DNA of 45,689 nucleotides from Kineosporia sp. A_224. GTDB lineage: Bacteria; Actinomycetota; Actinomycetes; Actinomycetales; Kineosporiaceae. Location: assembly GCF_002198655.1 (NCBI RefSeq), contig NZ_MWLN01000173.1, forward strand, positions 1 to 45,689, read 5' to 3'. The notes beneath the pieces were generated by a model, which ran no database searches, was not told the origin of the DNA, and worked only from the letters and a program-made list of their open reading frames with translations. A program made the translations under genes and the position numbers. The first letter of the stretch is position 1; each line of letters opens with the position of its first letter. Below, piece after piece: positions 24,148-32,861 of the stretch.

Positions 24148-25815
24148 TCAGTGACCGGCGAGCGCGGGCCGCTCCGCCTCGTCGGAGCCCTCGACGGCCT
24201 CGTGGCCGCCGTGGTGCTCGTGGTGGGCCGCCTCGAGCTCCGCCGGGGTGACGGGCTCGATGCGGTCCTCGAAGTAGAAGCTCGACAGCTTCGCCTTGAC
24301 CTTGTCGAACCGGGCGCCGGGGCGCTTGACGCCCCGCTCGTCCTCGGTCGGCGCGGGGTCGAGCGGCCGGAAGCTGTCGTGCTGGACGAGCAGCCAGCGG
24401 TCGTGCTCGTCGAGGGGCTCGTGCACCTCGAAGAACTCGCCCTCCTCGGTGCGGTAGATGACCCCGGTCTCGCGGCCGTGGAGCACCTTCTCGCGGTCCT
24501 TGCGCTGCAGACCGAGGCAGATCCGCTTCGTCACGACGTACGCGAGCGGCGGGACGACGAAGACGAGCAGCCGCAGGCTGTTCGTGATGTCGTTGATCGA
24601 CAGCCTCAGGTGGGTGGCGATGATGTCGTTGCCGCCGCTGACGAGCAGCAGCAGGTAGAACGTGATCGCCATGACGCCGAGGCCGGTGCGGGTCGGGACG
24701 TTGCGCGGGCGGTCCAGCAGGTGGTGCTCGCGCTTGTCACCGGTGGCCCACTGCTCGATCCACGGGTAGAGGATCATCGGCATCGTCACGAGCCCCGGGA
24801 TGATGAGGGCGGGCAGCAGGATGTTGCCCGAGACGGTGAAGCCGAGAACCTGGAACTCGAGGAAGCCCGGTGTCAGCCGGACGGCGCCGTCGAGCCAGCC
24901 CATGTACCAGTCGGGTTGTGAGCCCGCGGTGACCGGCGACGGGTGGTAAGCGCCGTAGGCCCAGATCGGGTTGATCGTGAACAGCGCGCCCATGAGGGCG
25001 GTGATGCCGAACACGATGAAGAAGAAGCCGCCGGCCTTGGCCATGTACACCGGGAAGAGCGGGTAGCCGACGACGTTCTCGTTCGTGCGGCCCGGCCCGG
25101 GGTACTGGGTGTGCTTCTGGACGATGAGCAGGATGAGGTGCGCCGTGATGAGCGCGAGGAAGATGCCCGGCAGCAGGAGCACGTGGATCGTGTAGAGCCG
25201 CGGGATGAACTCCTCGCCGGGGAACTGGCCGCCGAAGAGGAAGAAGCTGATGTACGAGCCCACGACCGGGATCGCGAGGATGATGCTCGACGCGATCCGC
25301 AGGCCGGTGCCGGAGAGCAGGTCGTCGGGGAGCGAGTAGCCCGCGAAGCCCTCGACGATCGCGAGCAGCGCGAGCACCGAGCCGATGACCCAGTTGATCT
25401 CACGGGGCTTGCGGAACGCGCCCGTGAAGAACACCCGGAACATGTGCGTGACGATGGACGCCACGAAGATCAGCGCCGACCAGTGGTGGATCTGCCGCAT
25501 GAGCAGGCCGCCGCGGACGTCGAAGGACAGCGACAGCGAGGAGGCGTACGCCTCCGACACGGTCTGCCCGGCGAGCTGCTCGTAGGACCCGGTGTAGACC
25601 GTGTGCCCGACGCTCGGGATGTAGAAGAAGGTGAGGAAGACACCCGTCAGCAGCAGGATGATGAAGCTGTAGAGGGCGACCTCCCCGAGCATGAACGACC
25701 AGTGGTCGGGGAAGATCTTGCGGGCGAGGAACTTGACGCCCTTGCTGGCGCCGACGCGCTCGTCCGCCCAGTTGCCGAGGTTTCCCGCGGCCTTGGCTGT
25801 GGTCGTGGTGCTCAT
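24148..25815 (-). CDS. qcrB: Cytochrome bc complex cytochrome b subunit
   Basis: Membrane subunit of the menaquinol:cytochrome c reductase, holding the two b haems and the quinol sites. 555 aa. Features: QIHHWSALIFVASIVTHMFRVFF (haem His residues), GYSLPDDLLSGTGLRIASSI, TIHVLLLPGIFLALITAHL (second His pair), and a PDWYMGWLDG loop in the PEWY-like quinol-oxidation position. Eight or nine membrane helices are expected, followed by a long C-terminal cytoplasmic tail of ~130 residues ending in His/Glu-rich HHEHHGGHEAVEG. ATG at 25815 overlaps the qcrA stop (ATGA). Last gene of ctaE-qcrC-qcrA-qcrB. Confidence 0.96.
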   Translation of the reverse strand: MSTTTTAKAAGNLGNWADERVGASKGVKFLARKIFPDHWSFMLGEVALYSFIILLLTGVFLTFFYIPSVGHTVYTGSYEQLAGQTVSEAYASSLSLSFDVRGGLLMRQIHHWSALIFVASIVTHMFRVFFTGAFRKPREINWVIGSVLALLAIVEGFAGYSLPDDLLSGTGLRIASSIILAIPVVGSYISFFLFGGQFPGEEFIPRLYTIHVLLLPGIFLALITAHLILLIVQKHTQYPGPGRTNENVVGYPLFPVYMAKAGGFFFIVFGITALMGALFTINPIWAYGAYHPSPVTAGSQPDWYMGWLDGAVRLTPGFLEFQVLGFTVSGNILLPALIIPGLVTMPMILYPWIEQWATGDKREHHLLDRPRNVPTRTGLGVMAITFYLLLLVSGGNDIIATHLRLSINDITNSLRLLVFVVPPLAYVVTKRICLGLQRKDREKVLHGRETGVIYRTEEGEFFEVHEPLDEHDRWLLVQHDSFRPLDPAPTEDERGVKRPGARFDKVKAKLSSFYFEDRIEPVTPAELEAAHHEHHGGHEAVEGSDEAERPALAGH

Positions 25816-26876
25816 CCGCGCTCCCAGAAGCTCGGGCCTGCGGCCTCGGTGAAGGGGCTCTTCGCGACCAAGTATCCGGCGTCGTCCACGGTGATCGCGA
25901 GCTGAGGCAGTGGACGCTTGGCCGGGCCGAAGATGACCTTGCAGTTCTGCTTGAGGTCGAACGTCGACTGGTGGCAGGGGCACAGCAGGTGGTGCGTCTG
26001 CTGCTCGTAGAGGGCCACGGGGCAGCCCATGTGGGTGCAGATCTTCGAGTACGCGACGATGCCCTCGTAGGCACCCGCCCGCGAGACCTCGTCGAGGTCG
26101 TCCGGGTTGAGCCGGATGAGCAGGACGGCAGCCTTGGCGATCTCGTCGAGCGGGTGCTCGACCTCCTCGGCCTGGATCCCCTCGGGCAGGACGTGCACGA
26201 CGGAGCCGATCGTCAGGTCCTCGGGCTTGATCTTGCGGCCCAGGCCCTCGGGGTCGGTGATCGGGTCGTGCACCAGGGCCAGGCCCTGCTTCCAGAACGT
26301 CGTCGAGAGGTCGTTGCCCGGCAGCGGGCCGGTGTCGCGCAGCAGCACGATCGCGGGGCCGACGGTGAGCGGCACCAGGGCTCCGAGGAGCGAGTTGCGG
26401 ATGAGCGGACGGCGGCCGATGCCGGCCTCCGCCGAGCCCTCGCGCAGGATGTCCAGCGCGGCGTCTCGGTCCTCGTCGGTGCCCCGCATCGGGTGCCGGA
26501 GCTCGATCCGCTCCTCGTCGGGCATGAGGGTCTTGGCCCAGTGCACCGCACCCGCGCCGACGCCGAAGGTCGCGAGCGCCAGCCCGATGCCGAGCAGCGT
26601 CGTCGAGATGCGCAGCTGCCGGGCGATCTCGGCCCAGCTGTCGCCCTCGATGCTGACGGCGTAGTACGCGACGACGAACAGGATGGTGCCGAGGGTGGAG
26701 AGCCCGAAGAGGGCGGCGACCTGACGCTCCGCACGCTTGGCGGCCTTCGGGTCGACGTCCGCCATCCGGTGCCGGTGCGGCTCGAGGCCGGGGTTCTCGA
26801 AGCGCTCCGGGAGCCCGCCCTCGGACGTCGTGGCGACGTCCGAGCCGGGGTGACCGTGCGACTGGTCGATGCTCAT
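25812..26876 (-). CDS. qcrA: Ubiquinol/menaquinol-cytochrome c reductase Rieske iron-sulfur subunit
   Basis: Carries the [2Fe-2S] cluster that passes electrons from menaquinol to the QcrC haems. 354 aa; three hydrophobic segments (about 58-77, 90-112 and 165-185), as in actinobacterial QcrA. The Rieske motifs CTHMGCPVAL and CPCHQSTF give two Cys and two His ligands. ATG at 26876 (MSIDQSHGHPGSD) is preferred over an upstream in-frame GTG at 26900; a GGAG lies ~10 nt before it. The N-terminal ~50 residues are polar and probably cytoplasmic. Its neighbour erpA could supply clusters, though the genes are not linked in one operon. Confidence 0.95.
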   Translation of the reverse strand: MSIDQSHGHPGSDVATTSEGGLPERFENPGLEPHRHRMADVDPKAAKRAERQVAALFGLSTLGTILFVVAYYAVSIEGDSWAEIARQLRISTTLLGIGLALATFGVGAGAVHWAKTLMPDEERIELRHPMRGTDEDRDAALDILREGSAEAGIGRRPLIRNSLLGALVPLTVGPAIVLLRDTGPLPGNDLSTTFWKQGLALVHDPITDPEGLGRKIKPEDLTIGSVVHVLPEGIQAEEVEHPLDEIAKAAVLLIRLNPDDLDEVSRAGAYEGIVAYSKICTHMGCPVALYEQQTHHLLCPCHQSTFDLKQNCKVIFGPAKRPLPQLAITVDDAGYLVAKSPFTEAAGPSFWERG

Positions 26877-26952
26877 CGGATCGGGGCTCCTGATCCACAC
26901 GACGGACTGAGGACGGACTGCGGGGCCGCGGTGCGCGGTGCGGGACGGCGCG

Positions 26953-27801
26953 TCACGACGCCTTCGCCCCGAGCCACACGGCGCACCCGACGAGCAGCGA
27001 CAGGCCGACGGCCCAGGCGACGAGACCCTCGCTCACCGGGCCGATGGCGCCGAGCGAGACGCCGCCGGGGGGCGTGTCGGTCTCGACGGCCTGGAGGTAG
27101 GCGATGATGTCGCGCTTCTCCTGCGGGGTGATCGTGCTGTCGTTGAAGACGGGCATCGACTGCGGGCCCGTGACCATGGCCTCGTAGACGTGCGTCGGCG
27201 TCACGCCCTCGAGGTTCGGGGCGTACTTGCCCTGCGTCAGTGCGCCGCCCTTGCCGTTGAAGTTGTGGCACATCGCGCAGTTGGTGCGGAAGATCAGGCT
27301 GCCCTTGGAGACGTCGCCCTTCGAGGCGTCGACGTCCTCGGCGCTCGGGACGGCCGGGCCGGGGCCGAGGCTGGCGACGTACGCCGCGAGCTGCTTGACC
27401 TCCTCCTCGCTGAACTTGTTGACGACCTTGGGCGCCTGCGGCCCGGTGGCCTGCAGCGGCATCCGGCCGGTGCCGACCTGGAAGTCGACCGCGGCGGCGC
27501 CGACCCCGATGAGCGAGGGGAACTCGTTGCGCCCCTCGGCGTTGAGCCCGTGGCACGTCGAGCAGTTCGCGAGGAACAGCTTCTTGCCCGCGGCGACGTC
27601 GTCGGCGGACGCCGTCGTCGCCTGTGCGCGGCCGGGGGTGACGGCGGCGTACGCGACGCCCGTCACGAGGAGGCCGAGAAGGACGATCGCCGCGGCGGCG
27701 AGGGGGTGCCTCCGACGGGCTGCGAGTGCGGTCACAGGGGTTCTCCTGGGCTGCCCGGCGACGGTGCCGGCGGGCTGTGGGTCGGACGTCGGGTCGGTCA
27801 T
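26953..27801 (-). CDS. qcrC: Diheme cytochrome c subunit of the bcc complex
   Basis: Replaces separate cytochrome c1 and c in actinobacteria, handing electrons directly to CtaC. 282 aa with an N-terminal membrane anchor (about 33-53), two c-type haem sites CSTCH and CAMCH, and a C-terminal anchor (about 255-277). Axial Met candidates lie in GRMPLQ and QSMPVFND. ATG at 27801 lies 10 nt after ctaE; the 76-bp gap to qcrA contains no obvious terminator. Confidence 0.95.
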   Translation of the reverse strand: MTDPTSDPQPAGTVAGQPRRTPVTALAARRRHPLAAAAIVLLGLLVTGVAYAAVTPGRAQATTASADDVAAGKKLFLANCSTCHGLNAEGRNEFPSLIGVGAAAVDFQVGTGRMPLQATGPQAPKVVNKFSEEEVKQLAAYVASLGPGPAVPSAEDVDASKGDVSKGSLIFRTNCAMCHNFNGKGGALTQGKYAPNLEGVTPTHVYEAMVTGPQSMPVFNDSTITPQEKRDIIAYLQAVETDTPPGGVSLGAIGPVSEGLVAWAVGLSLLVGCAVWLGAKAS

Positions 27802-27811
27802 GACGCTGCGA

Positions 27812-28471
27812 CTACTTGAGGACGTAGATGACGATGAACAGGCCGATCCACACGACGTCGACGAAGTGCCAGTAGTACGACGTCACGATCGCGCTGGTCG
27901 CCTCGGCGTGGCCGAACCGCTTGGCGGCGAAGCCCCTGCCGATGATGAGGAGGAACGCGATGAGGCCGCCGGTCACGTGGAGGCCGTGGAAGCCGGTCGT
28001 CAGGTAGAAGACCGAGCCGTAGCCGCTCGACGCGATCGTGAGCCCGTCCTGGACGAGGTGGGCGTACTCGTAGACCTGGCCGGCGACGAAGAGCGCACCG
28101 GCGATGTACGTGAGCGTGTACCACTCGCGCATACCCCAGTTGCGCCAGCCGTGCTCACGGGTCCAGGGCGTCCACCAGGCACCGAGGGCGGAGGCCTGGA
28201 AGCGCTCGGCGGCGAAGACGCCCATCTGGCACCACACGGACGAGAGCACGAGGTTGATCGTGTTCGCCGTGGAGAAGGGGATGTTCAGCTTCTCCGGCTC
28301 GGTGGCCCACAGGTCGGGCAGCACCGCCCGGAGCGTGAAGTACATCGCGAAGAGCCCTGCGAAGAACATGAGCTCGCTGGAGAGCCACACGATCGTGCCG
28401 ACCTGGACCATGTTCGGCCGGTTGACAGTCGTGTGCGCGTGAGGGGCCTCAGCCACGGATGCGGTCGCCAC
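27812..28471 (-). CDS. ctaE: Cytochrome c oxidase subunit III
   Basis: Structural subunit of the aa3 oxidase, 219 aa with about five membrane helices. Subunit III features: [56 protein letters not shown] and [18 protein letters not shown]. The GTG at 28471 ([13 protein letters not shown]) is chosen because AATAAT, close to a consensus -10, lies 6 nt upstream. First gene of ctaE-qcrC-qcrA-qcrB; it is encoded apart from ctaCDF, which faces it from the other strand. Confidence 0.95.
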   Translation of the reverse strand: MATASVAEAPHAHTTVNRPNMVQVGTIVWLSSELMFFAGLFAMYFTLRAVLPDLWATEPEKLNIPFSTANTINLVLSSVWCQMGVFAAERFQASALGAWWTPWTREHGWRNWGMREWYTLTYIAGALFVAGQVYEYAHLVQDGLTIASSGYGSVFYLTTGFHGLHVTGGLIAFLLIIGRGFAAKRFGHAEATSAIVTSYYWHFVDVVWIGLFIVIYVLK

Positions 28472-28477
28472 GGCGTC

Positions 28478-28483
28478 ATTATT
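28478..28483 (-). promoter_or_regulatory. -10 hexamer AATAAT, leaderless ctaE promoter
   Basis: AATAAT differs from TATAAT at one base and ends 6 nt before the ctaE GTG. It is the most AT-rich promoter element in the window and fits a strongly expressed respiratory operon. Confidence 0.5.
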
Positions 28484-28702
28484 GCGGCACGCGGGTCGTG
28501 TCGCGTGCGGGGGTAGGGCGCTCGGCGTGCCGTCCTGGTCACATTCCGGTGACGAAGGTCCCCTGAGCGGCTCCGCGGGGTCCTCCGGCGGGTCGGCGTC
28601 GACCTCCGGAAGGGACGAACGTCCCGGGCCCCCGGTGTGTTCCGGGCGGTGCTCCACCCGGGGCGCGCCCGTGCCGTGCGCGGTCGGGAAGGTGCTCACC
28701 GG

Positions 28703-28708
28703 TAGCAT
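28703..28708 (+). promoter_or_regulatory. -10 hexamer TAGCAT, receiver-like gene
   Basis: TAGCAT lies 64 nt before the ATG at 28773, which also has a GGAGA Shine-Dalgarno, so this gene is leadered. Confidence 0.4.
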
Positions 28709-28772
28709 CGGCGCCGGAACGCGACACTCCCCTCGGCGGTCCGGCGACCGCTCCCACGACGGAGAGCAACCG

Positions 28773-29204
28773 ATGACGAGCACCCCCGCCCCGGCCGGGC
28801 ACGACGCCGCGGGCACCCGCACGCTGTCCGTCCTCGTCTACAGCGACGACGTGAACACCCGCGAGGCGGTGAAGCTGGCCGTAGGCCGTCGCCCGGCCGC
28901 GGACCTGCCCCGGGTCGCGTGGACCGAGATCGCGACCAAGCCCGCCCTCCTCGAGGCCGTCGACGCCGGCGGCATCGACGTCCTCGTCCTCGACGGCGAG
29001 GCGGTCCCGGCCGGCGGCCTCGGGATGTGCAAGCAGCTCAAGGACGAGATCTACGACTGCCCGCCGATCCTCGTCCTCACGGGCCGCCCGCAGGACGCGT
29101 GGCTCGCGACGTGGTCCCGGGCGGACGCCGCCGTCCCGCACCCGCTCGACCCGGTCGCCGTCGCGGAGACCGTCGCCGAGCTCGCGCGCCGCCGGCTCGG
29201 CTGA
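28773..29204 (+). CDS. Response-regulator receiver-like protein, stand-alone, atypical
   Basis: 143 aa, with a single CheY-like domain and no output domain. [19 protein letters not shown] gives the acidic pair, IDVLVLDGE the phospho-acceptor Asp, and [12 protein letters not shown] the Thr. The invariant Lys before Pro is replaced by His in [10 protein letters not shown], so classical phosphorylation chemistry may be impaired. The N-terminal 15 residues are Ala/Pro-rich. The ATG at 28773 has GGAGA upstream. It lies 5 nt from trpD and is divergent from ctaE; a link to either is unproven. Confidence 0.75.
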   Translation: MTSTPAPAGHDAAGTRTLSVLVYSDDVNTREAVKLAVGRRPAADLPRVAWTEIATKPALLEAVDAGGIDVLVLDGEAVPAGGLGMCKQLKDEIYDCPPILVLTGRPQDAWLATWSRADAAVPHPLDPVAVAETVAELARRRLG

Positions 29205-29209
29205 GCCCC

Positions 29210-30280
29210 GTGAGCGCGACGACGCCCGGGGCCGCCGCCGCACCCACGTGGAGCGGGCTCATCACCTCGCTGCTCGGCCGCGAGGACCTCCCGCGCGACG
29301 CCGCGGCGTGGGCCATGGAGCAGGTCATGACGGCCGAGGCGACGCCGGTGCAGCTCGCCGGCTTCCTCGTCGCGCTGCGCGCCAAGGGCGAGACGGTCGA
29401 CGAGATCGGCGCCTTCGCCGACGTCATGCTGCGGCACGCCGTCCGGATCGAGGTGCCCGGCCGGTGCGTCGACGTCGTCGGCACCGGTGGCGACCGCCAG
29501 CACACCGTCAACATCTCGACGACCGCGGCGCTCGTCGTCGCGGGCGCGGGACGCCGCGTCGTCAAGCACGGCAACCGGGCGGCGTCCTCGTCGTCCGGCG
29601 CGGCCGACGTCCTCGAGGCGCTCGGGGTCCGGCTCGACCTGTCGCACGACCGGGTCGCCGCCCTGGCGACCGAGGTCGGGATGACCTTCTGCTTCGCGCA
29701 GCACTTCCACCCGTCCTTCCGGCACGCCGGCGTGGCGCGCCGCGAGCTCGGGGTGCCGACGGCCTTCAACTTCCTCGGCCCGCTGACGAACCCCGCGCAG
29801 CCGGGGGCCGGCGCGATCGGCGTCGCCGACGCGCGGATGGCGCCCATCGTCGCGGGCGTGCTCGCGGGCCGCGGCTCGTCGTCGCTCGTCTTCCGCGGCG
29901 ACGACGGCCTCGACGAGCTGTCGACGACGGCGCCGTCCCGGGTCTGGGTCGTCGGCGGCGGCACGGTGCGCGAGCAGGCGCTCGACCCGGCCGACCTCGG
30001 CATCCCGCGCGCGACGCTCGAGGACCTGCGCGGCGGCGACGCGGCGCACAACGCGGGCGTCGTCCGCGACCTGCTCGCCGGCAAGACCGGCCCGGTGCGG
30101 GACGCGGTGCTGCTCAACGCGGCGGCCGGGGTCGTCGCGGCGGACGGCGTCCCCACCACCGGCGGCGACGACGCGCTCGTCGAGGCGCTGCGGGCGGCCT
30201 ACGCCGAGGTGAACGAGGCCGTCGACTCCGGTGCGGCCGCTGCCGTGCTCGACCGGTGGGTCGAGGCCACGCAGGCCTGA
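29210..30280 (+). CDS. trpD: Anthranilate phosphoribosyltransferase
   Basis: Second step of tryptophan synthesis, joining anthranilate to PRPP. 356 aa. Motifs: [21 protein letters not shown] (PRPP-binding GTGGD), [22 protein letters not shown], and [35 protein letters not shown]-independent GTG start at 29210, 5 nt after the receiver gene, without Shine-Dalgarno, suggesting coupling. No other trp gene is in the window; the same isolated position next to ctaE occurs in M. tuberculosis (Rv2192c, from memory). Confidence 0.95.
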   Translation: MSATTPGAAAAPTWSGLITSLLGREDLPRDAAAWAMEQVMTAEATPVQLAGFLVALRAKGETVDEIGAFADVMLRHAVRIEVPGRCVDVVGTGGDRQHTVNISTTAALVVAGAGRRVVKHGNRAASSSSGAADVLEALGVRLDLSHDRVAALATEVGMTFCFAQHFHPSFRHAGVARRELGVPTAFNFLGPLTNPAQPGAGAIGVADARMAPIVAGVLAGRGSSSLVFRGDDGLDELSTTAPSRVWVVGGGTVREQALDPADLGIPRATLEDLRGGDAAHNAGVVRDLLAGKTGPVRDAVLLNAAAGVVAADGVPTTGGDDALVEALRAAYAEVNEAVDSGAAAAVLDRWVEATQA

Positions 30281-30299
30281 GCCGGGTTCCGAGCTCCGC

Positions 30300-30581
30300 T
30301 CAGCTCTCGAAGCCGAGGGAGAACGCCGCGTCGAGGTCGTGCTTGGAGTAGGCGCGGAACGCGAGGTAGGTCTTCGTCGAGCGGACGCCCTCGACCTTGC
30401 TCACCCGGTCGGCGATGACGTCGGCGAGCTGCTCGTGCTCGTGCACCCGCACGATGGTCACGAGGTCGACGTCGCCGGTGACCGAGTAGACCTCGCTGAC
30501 CCCTTCGAGGTCGGCGATCTGCGCGGCCACCTCGGGGATGCGGTCGACGTCCGTCTCCACGAGAACGATCGCGGTGATCAC
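30300..30581 (-). CDS. Stand-alone Lrp/AsnC ligand-binding (RAM) domain protein
   Basis: 93 aa consisting of only the effector-binding RAM domain of Lrp/AsnC regulators: ITAIVLVETDVDRIPEVAAQI, GVSEVYSVTGDVDLVTIVRV, VEGVRSTKTYLAFRAYSKHDL. There is no helix-turn-helix, so it cannot bind DNA alone. It may bind an amino acid or act by oligomerising with full-length regulators. GTG at 30581 overlaps the nuclease stop by 4 bp and has AGGAGA 6 nt upstream. Such small RAM proteins are common in actinomycetes. Confidence 0.88.
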   Translation of the reverse strand: MITAIVLVETDVDRIPEVAAQIADLEGVSEVYSVTGDVDLVTIVRVHEHEQLADVIADRVSKVEGVRSTKTYLAFRAYSKHDLDAAFSLGFES

Positions 30582-32428
30582 GCGGGTCTCCTGTCGCTCG
30601 GGCGGCCGCGCCGGGCCGGTCGGCCCGCGGCTGCGCTGCGCCCGAGCGTAGCCGCCTCCCGCTCCGGCGACGGGGCGGCTCGCGACCAGTCCCGCGGCTC
30701 GCCGAACGGGGGCGTCCAGGACCGGGCCGCGGCCATCGGGTCCAGCCGGGCCCGGGCCGCCCCGGCACCGTGGATCGGCGAGGCCCACTCGCCGTCCAGG
30801 TCGACGATCCGCACCCCCGGCTGCTCGAGCCAGCGCAGCACCTGCTCGGTCTCCTCGGGGTGCGCGGCGGGCAGCGGGGCGGGCCGTGGCCGGACGTGCT
30901 CGCCGCTGCTGCGCATCGCGTCGACGTAGGGGCGGGGGTCGGCGCCCGGCGGGCTCGTCGTCGTCGCGGCGAGCCGGCCGTGCCGCACGAGGACGAGCTC
31001 CCAGCCGCCGCGCACCGTCCGCAGCGCCGCGACGAGCTCGCGGGTCGCCGCGAGCGGGGCGAGCCGCTGGGACCGGGCGGCGCCACGGGCGAAGGCGAGC
31101 AGCCGGTCCCGGGTCACGGCGGCCTCCTCGAAGCGCTGCTGGCCGGCGAGCATCGAGGCGCGGGCGAGCAGCGTCTCCAGGACGCCGCGGACGTCGCCGG
31201 TCATCGCCGCCCGGACGGCGTCGACGACGACGGCGTAGTCCTCGACGGGCTGCCGGCCGACGCAGGGCGCCCCGCACCGGCCGAGGTCGGCGAGCAGGCA
31301 CGTCGAGGCCGTGGGGGAGGCCCGCTTGGGCAGCCGCTTGGTGCACTGCCGCACCGGGTGCGTCTCGTGGAGCGCGGCGATCGCGAGCTCGGCCTGCTGC
31401 GTCGAGCCGAACGGGCCCACGTACACCGCGCCGTCCGTCACGTCGTCCCGCACCTCGCGGACGACGGACAGCCGCGGGAAGGGCTCGACGGTGAGCTTGA
31501 CCCAGGGGGCCCGCTCGGGGAACCGGGAGCGCCGGTTGTAGCGCGGGGCGAGCTCCGCGATGAGCCGCAGCTCGCGCACCCGGGCCTCGAGCGGCGTCGC
31601 GCAGACGACGGCGTCGACGCTCGTCGCGACGGCGACCATCTCGGCCATCCGGGTGCGCTGCTCGGCCGCCGTGAAGTACGTCCGGACCCGGGTGCGGATG
31701 TCGACCGACGTGCCGACGTAGAGCGGGCGGCCGCTGTGGTCGCGGAAGACGTAGACCCCCGGGGCGCTCGGGAGGCCTTCTGCGAGATGGCGTTTGCGCC
31801 GCGTCGTCTCCGGGACGCGCGACGTGTAGGTCGTCAGCTCCTCGAGGGAGTGCACGCCGAGGTTGCCGACACGCTCCATGAGCCCGTGCAGGACGTCGAC
31901 GGTCGCGCGCGCGTCGTGCAGCGCCCGGTGGTCGGGCTGGGTGCCGGCCCGGAACAGCCGCGCGAGCGTCGAGAGCTTGACGTCGCGCGCCTCCTCCTTC
32001 GTGAGGACGTGCCGGGCCAGGCGCACGGTGTCGACGACGGGGAAGCCCGGCCAGGCCCGCTCCGCCCGCGCGCAGGCCGCCTTGAGGAAGCCGACGTCGA
32101 AGCCGGCGTTGTGGGCGACGAGGACGGCGCCCGCGGCGAACTCGAGGAAGGCCGGCAGCACGCCCTCGACCCGCGGCGCGGAGGCGACCGTCGCGTCGTC
32201 GATGCCCGTGAGGAGCGCGACGAACGGCGGGATCGGCTCGCCGGGGTTAACGAGGGAGTGGAACTCCCCGAGCACCGTGCCGCCGCGGACCTTCACCGCG
32301 CCGACCTCGGTGATCCCGCAGTCCGCGGGGGAGCCGCCGGTCGTCTCCAGGTCGACGACGACGAACGTCACCTCGGCGAGCGGGGTGCCGAGCTCGTCGA
32401 GGGTCGTCTGGACCGGCCGGGGAGCCAT
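30578..32428 (-). CDS. DEDDh 3'-5' exonuclease fused to a UvrC-like GIY-YIG region
   Basis: 616 aa, probably a DNA repair nuclease. Residues ~25-190 form a DnaQ-type exonuclease: VVVDLETTGG (D-E), VAHNAGFDVGFL (D), DHRALHDARATVDVL (H-D). From ~215 a GIY-YIG domain follows, GVYVFRDHSGRPLYVGTS, then ARVRELRLIAELAPRYNRRS and a UvrC-like CLLADLGRCGAPCVG block. The C-terminal RNase H and HhH domains of full UvrC are absent. From memory, M. tuberculosis Rv2191 has the same architecture and place. ATG at 32428 (MAPRPVQTTLDELG) is chosen because TACGGT lies 7 nt upstream. Confidence 0.92.
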   Translation of the reverse strand: MAPRPVQTTLDELGTPLAEVTFVVVDLETTGGSPADCGITEVGAVKVRGGTVLGEFHSLVNPGEPIPPFVALLTGIDDATVASAPRVEGVLPAFLEFAAGAVLVAHNAGFDVGFLKAACARAERAWPGFPVVDTVRLARHVLTKEEARDVKLSTLARLFRAGTQPDHRALHDARATVDVLHGLMERVGNLGVHSLEELTTYTSRVPETTRRKRHLAEGLPSAPGVYVFRDHSGRPLYVGTSVDIRTRVRTYFTAAEQRTRMAEMVAVATSVDAVVCATPLEARVRELRLIAELAPRYNRRSRFPERAPWVKLTVEPFPRLSVVREVRDDVTDGAVYVGPFGSTQQAELAIAALHETHPVRQCTKRLPKRASPTASTCLLADLGRCGAPCVGRQPVEDYAVVVDAVRAAMTGDVRGVLETLLARASMLAGQQRFEEAAVTRDRLLAFARGAARSQRLAPLAATRELVAALRTVRGGWELVLVRHGRLAATTTSPPGADPRPYVDAMRSSGEHVRPRPAPLPAAHPEETEQVLRWLEQPGVRIVDLDGEWASPIHGAGAARARLDPMAAARSWTPPFGEPRDWSRAAPSPEREAATLGRSAAAGRPARRGRPSDRRPA

Positions 32429-32435
32429 GCCCGGC

Positions 32436-32441
32436 ACCGTA
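32436..32441 (-). promoter_or_regulatory. -10 hexamer TACGGT, leaderless exonuclease promoter
   Basis: TACGGT on the minus strand ends 7 nt before the ATG at 32428. Confidence 0.5.
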
Positions 32442-32483
32442 GGCCCCCGGACCGACATACAGGCCGGACGGGCGTCGTGTCGC

Positions 32484-32507
32484 CCGTCCGTGCCGCCGTC
32501 CGTGCCG
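32484..32507. repeat. 12-bp tandem duplication in a divergent promoter region
   Basis: Two perfect copies of CCGTCCGTGCCG and a partial third (CCGTC) lie between the two leaderless promoters at 32436 and 32515. They occupy the -35 region of the plus-strand gene. Confidence 0.9.
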
Positions 32508-32514
32508 CCGTCAG

Positions 32515-32520
32515 TACGCT
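32515..32520 (+). promoter_or_regulatory. -10 hexamer TACGCT, leaderless zinc-ribbon gene promoter
   Basis: TACGCT ends 6 nt before the GTG at 32527; no Shine-Dalgarno is present. Confidence 0.5.
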
Positions 32521-32526
32521 CGGACC

Positions 32527-32850
32527 GTGACCGTGCCCCTGCCGACCGCGACGACCCGCTGGCGCTGCACCTCGTGCGGGAACCTCACCCGTTTCGACGT
32601 CACGCGCACGAGCCGGGTCACCGAGTTCCTCCACCTCGACCTCGCCGGGACGTCCACGGTCGAGGAGCGCACGGTGCACAGCGACGTCCTCGAGCAGGTG
32701 CGCTGCCGGTGGTGCGACGCGGTCGACGCCGTCGAGCTCGTCCCGCGCGCGGACGTCGAGGCCGAGCTGGCGGGGCGCGCGGTCGAGGAGGCGGCGCTCG
32801 GCGAGGCCCGCGCCGCCGCCGCGGACCGCCCCGCCGGCCCCGGCGTCTGA
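32527..32850 (+). CDS. Small zinc-ribbon protein, function unknown
   Basis: 107 aa. Two Cys pairs, CTSCGN near residues 14-17 and CRWCDA near 60-63, make a probable zinc ribbon split by a strand segment (FDVTRTSRVTEFLHLDLAG). The C-terminal ~35 residues are Ala/Glu-rich helix (AELAGRAVEEAALGEARAAAA). It is 11 nt upstream of the NYN gene and presumably co-transcribed, so a role in RNA or protein handling with that nuclease-like protein is a reasonable guess but not shown. I do not recognise a named family. Confidence 0.75.
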   Translation: MTVPLPTATTRWRCTSCGNLTRFDVTRTSRVTEFLHLDLAGTSTVEERTVHSDVLEQVRCRWCDAVDAVELVPRADVEAELAGRAVEEAALGEARAAAADRPAGPGV

Positions 32851-32861
32851 CGGGGCGCGAC

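Larger units (their letters stand above)
28472..28772. other. 301-bp divergent intergenic region between ctaE and the receiver-like gene
   Basis: Contains the ctaE promoter at the left end and the receiver-gene promoter at the right. A short dyad GGGACG-AA-CGTCCC lies at 28612-28625 and could be an operator. The frame of the plus gene is open through it, but base composition and the internal promoters argue against coding. Confidence 0.5.

Noticed and set aside
28482-28772. Extension of the receiver-like protein from 28482
   Set aside because: The open frame runs through two promoter elements, and a clear Shine-Dalgarno precedes ATG 28773.
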